Of a stretch of 15,161 nucleotides of DNA, positions 14,385-15,161 are shown piece by piece. The DNA comes from an uncultured Chryseolinea sp. (GTDB taxonomy: Bacteria; Bacteroidota; Bacteroidia; Cytophagales; Cyclobacteriaceae). The translations under genes and the position numbers were made by a program. The notes beneath the pieces were generated by a model. It saw only the letters and a list, made by a program, of their open reading frames with translations, had not been told where the DNA came from and ran no database searches. The first letter of the stretch is position 1; each line of letters begins with the position of its first letter. The DNA is taken from assembly GCA_946478915.1 (NCBI GenBank), contig CAMLER010000037.1, positions 1 to 15,161 on the forward strand. Reading direction: 5' to 3'.

Positions 14385-15161
14385 ATGATGGAATCTTCCG
14401 GGTATTCATCCGTAGGCGAAAACAAACTCCACGCGGTTGAGGCCGTCGATACACGCCAGGAAAAACATTGCCTGAATTGCGGCTCGGTCCTCACGGATAT
14501 GTTTTGCGCACATTGCGGCCAGAAGAATATGGCGCGGCGTCAGACGTTGTCTGAATTGTGTTACAATTTTATTTCATCGTTCTCGGGATATGAATCAAAG
14601 TTCCTCATCACCTGCAGACACCTTCTTCTCAAGCCGGGCTTTCTTCCAATGGAATACAACGCAGGCCGGAGGGAACGATATTTTCATCCGGTAAGAATGT
14701 ACGCATTCATAAGCGTGATATATTTTTTCCTGTTTACAACGCTGCCTAGTGCTGACAAATCAGGTGCGGTCCTGACGATCACACAAGATGGAAAGAACGT
14801 AGTCTCCGGCGATTCCCTTTATCTGGAAGATGCTTTTGGAACTCGCGCACGTTACGATTCGCTGCAAGCAACATTGCCCCCAGCCGATCGCGATGGCTGG
14901 CTAAGCCGCAAGTTCCAATACAAGATCTTTGATCTTAAGGACAAGGCTTCGGGAGACCCGAGTGAATTTGCGTTGCAAGTTGGCAGGGATTTTATCTCCC
15001 ATATTTCTGTAATCTTTTTTCTTCTTTTACCGGTCTTTGCTGCGGTGCTATGGTTGCTGAACCGCAAAAAAGATATTTATTATTCGGAACACCTCGTCTT
15101 TTCAATTTGCTACTATAATTTTTTCTTTTTGATTGGGTCCATCGTCATGTTGTTGGAAGCT
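14385..15161 (+). CDS. DUF3667 family membrane protein with N-terminal zinc ribbon (3' end outside window)
   Basis: The frame opens at tandem ATGs (14385 and 14388) and has no stop through 259 codons, so the gene continues past the window. Residues 29-45 form a zinc ribbon: C29-x-x-C32-G and C41-x-x-C44-GQ. The following segment, from TLSELCYNFISSF to LKPGFLPMEYNAGRRERYFHPVRMYAF (about 54-108), is the conserved DUF3667 core. Membrane helices lie at about 104-120 and 203-225, with a variable, probably extracytoplasmic loop between. YYSEHLVFSICYYNFFFL (from Y232) matches the family's conserved EHLVF helix, where many members have His after the Leu or Phe. DUF3667 proteins are common in Bacteroidota and have no established function. 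Close spacing to proC suggests possible co-transcription, but a functional link to proline synthesis is not indicated. Confidence 0.85.
   Translation, partial: MMESSGYSSVGENKLHAVEAVDTRQEKHCLNCGSVLTDMFCAHCGQKNMARRQTLSELCYNFISSFSGYESKFLITCRHLLLKPGFLPMEYNAGRRERYFHPVRMYAFISVIYFFLFTTLPSADKSGAVLTITQDGKNVVSGDSLYLEDAFGTRARYDSLQATLPPADRDGWLSRKFQYKIFDLKDKASGDPSEFALQVGRDFISHISVIFFLLLPVFAAVLWLLNRKKDIYYSEHLVFSICYYNFFFLIGSIVMLLEA

Noticed and set aside
1..15161. Defence island, biosynthetic cluster, prophage or transposon
   Set aside because: No nuclease, helicase, transposase, integrase or modular synthase is present, and every gene over 250 codons falls in a common chromosomal family.

Overview
The window looks like a chromosomal housekeeping stretch from a member of the Bacteroidota, probably of the Cytophagales type (the lineage is inferred from gene families, not from a marker gene). 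The support is as follows. ProC carries the Bacteroidota-style GACGIAY segment. There is a DUF3667 membrane protein with a zinc ribbon, and an OmpA-type protein preceded by a 'GYF' type segment. Clear Shine-Dalgarno sequences are largely absent. Several genes have a TAnnTTTG -7 promoter element upstream (for example TAACTTTG at 2946 and, on the minus strand, TAGCTTTG at 13279-13272). I see no rRNA, tRNA, insertion sequence, integrase, phage gene or CRISPR array.

Layout. The left edge holds the 3' end of an OmpA-family gene (+), which converges on a secreted transglutaminase-like protein (-). A class 3 aldehyde dehydrogenase (+, better start at 1423) is read divergently from it and is followed by a 992-residue AsmA-like inner-membrane-anchored protein (+). 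Converging on that is a very large lipoprotein (-, 1007 aa) that joins a dehydrogenase-like beta-propeller, HEAT-like repeats and a C-terminal cytochrome c domain with a CSNCH haem site. After a divergent spacer come a 67-aa small protein (+), an unlisted 48-aa reading frame (-) that begins two bases after the rluD-type pseudouridine synthase stop codon, and that synthase itself (-). Next are a lipoprotein beta-propeller (+, better start at 11043), a MATE transporter (-), a spacer of about 300 bp with an 8-bp tandem repeat, proC (+), and a DUF3667 zinc-ribbon membrane protein (+) that runs off the right edge.

How the genes fit together. Strand changes after almost every gene, so this is mostly a set of single-gene units, not one pathway. 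A cell-envelope theme is visible: OmpA peptidoglycan anchor, secreted transglutaminase-like protein, AsmA-like protein, two lipoproteins, MATE exporter and DUF3667 protein. Possible co-transcribed pairs are rluD with the 48-aa frame and proC with the DUF3667 gene. I do not see a convincing undescribed defence or mobile system. The items most worth a second look are the 48-aa frame after rluD, the three tandem repeat units inside the AsmA-like protein, the large propeller-HEAT-cytochrome lipoprotein, and the repeat-bearing spacer before proC.
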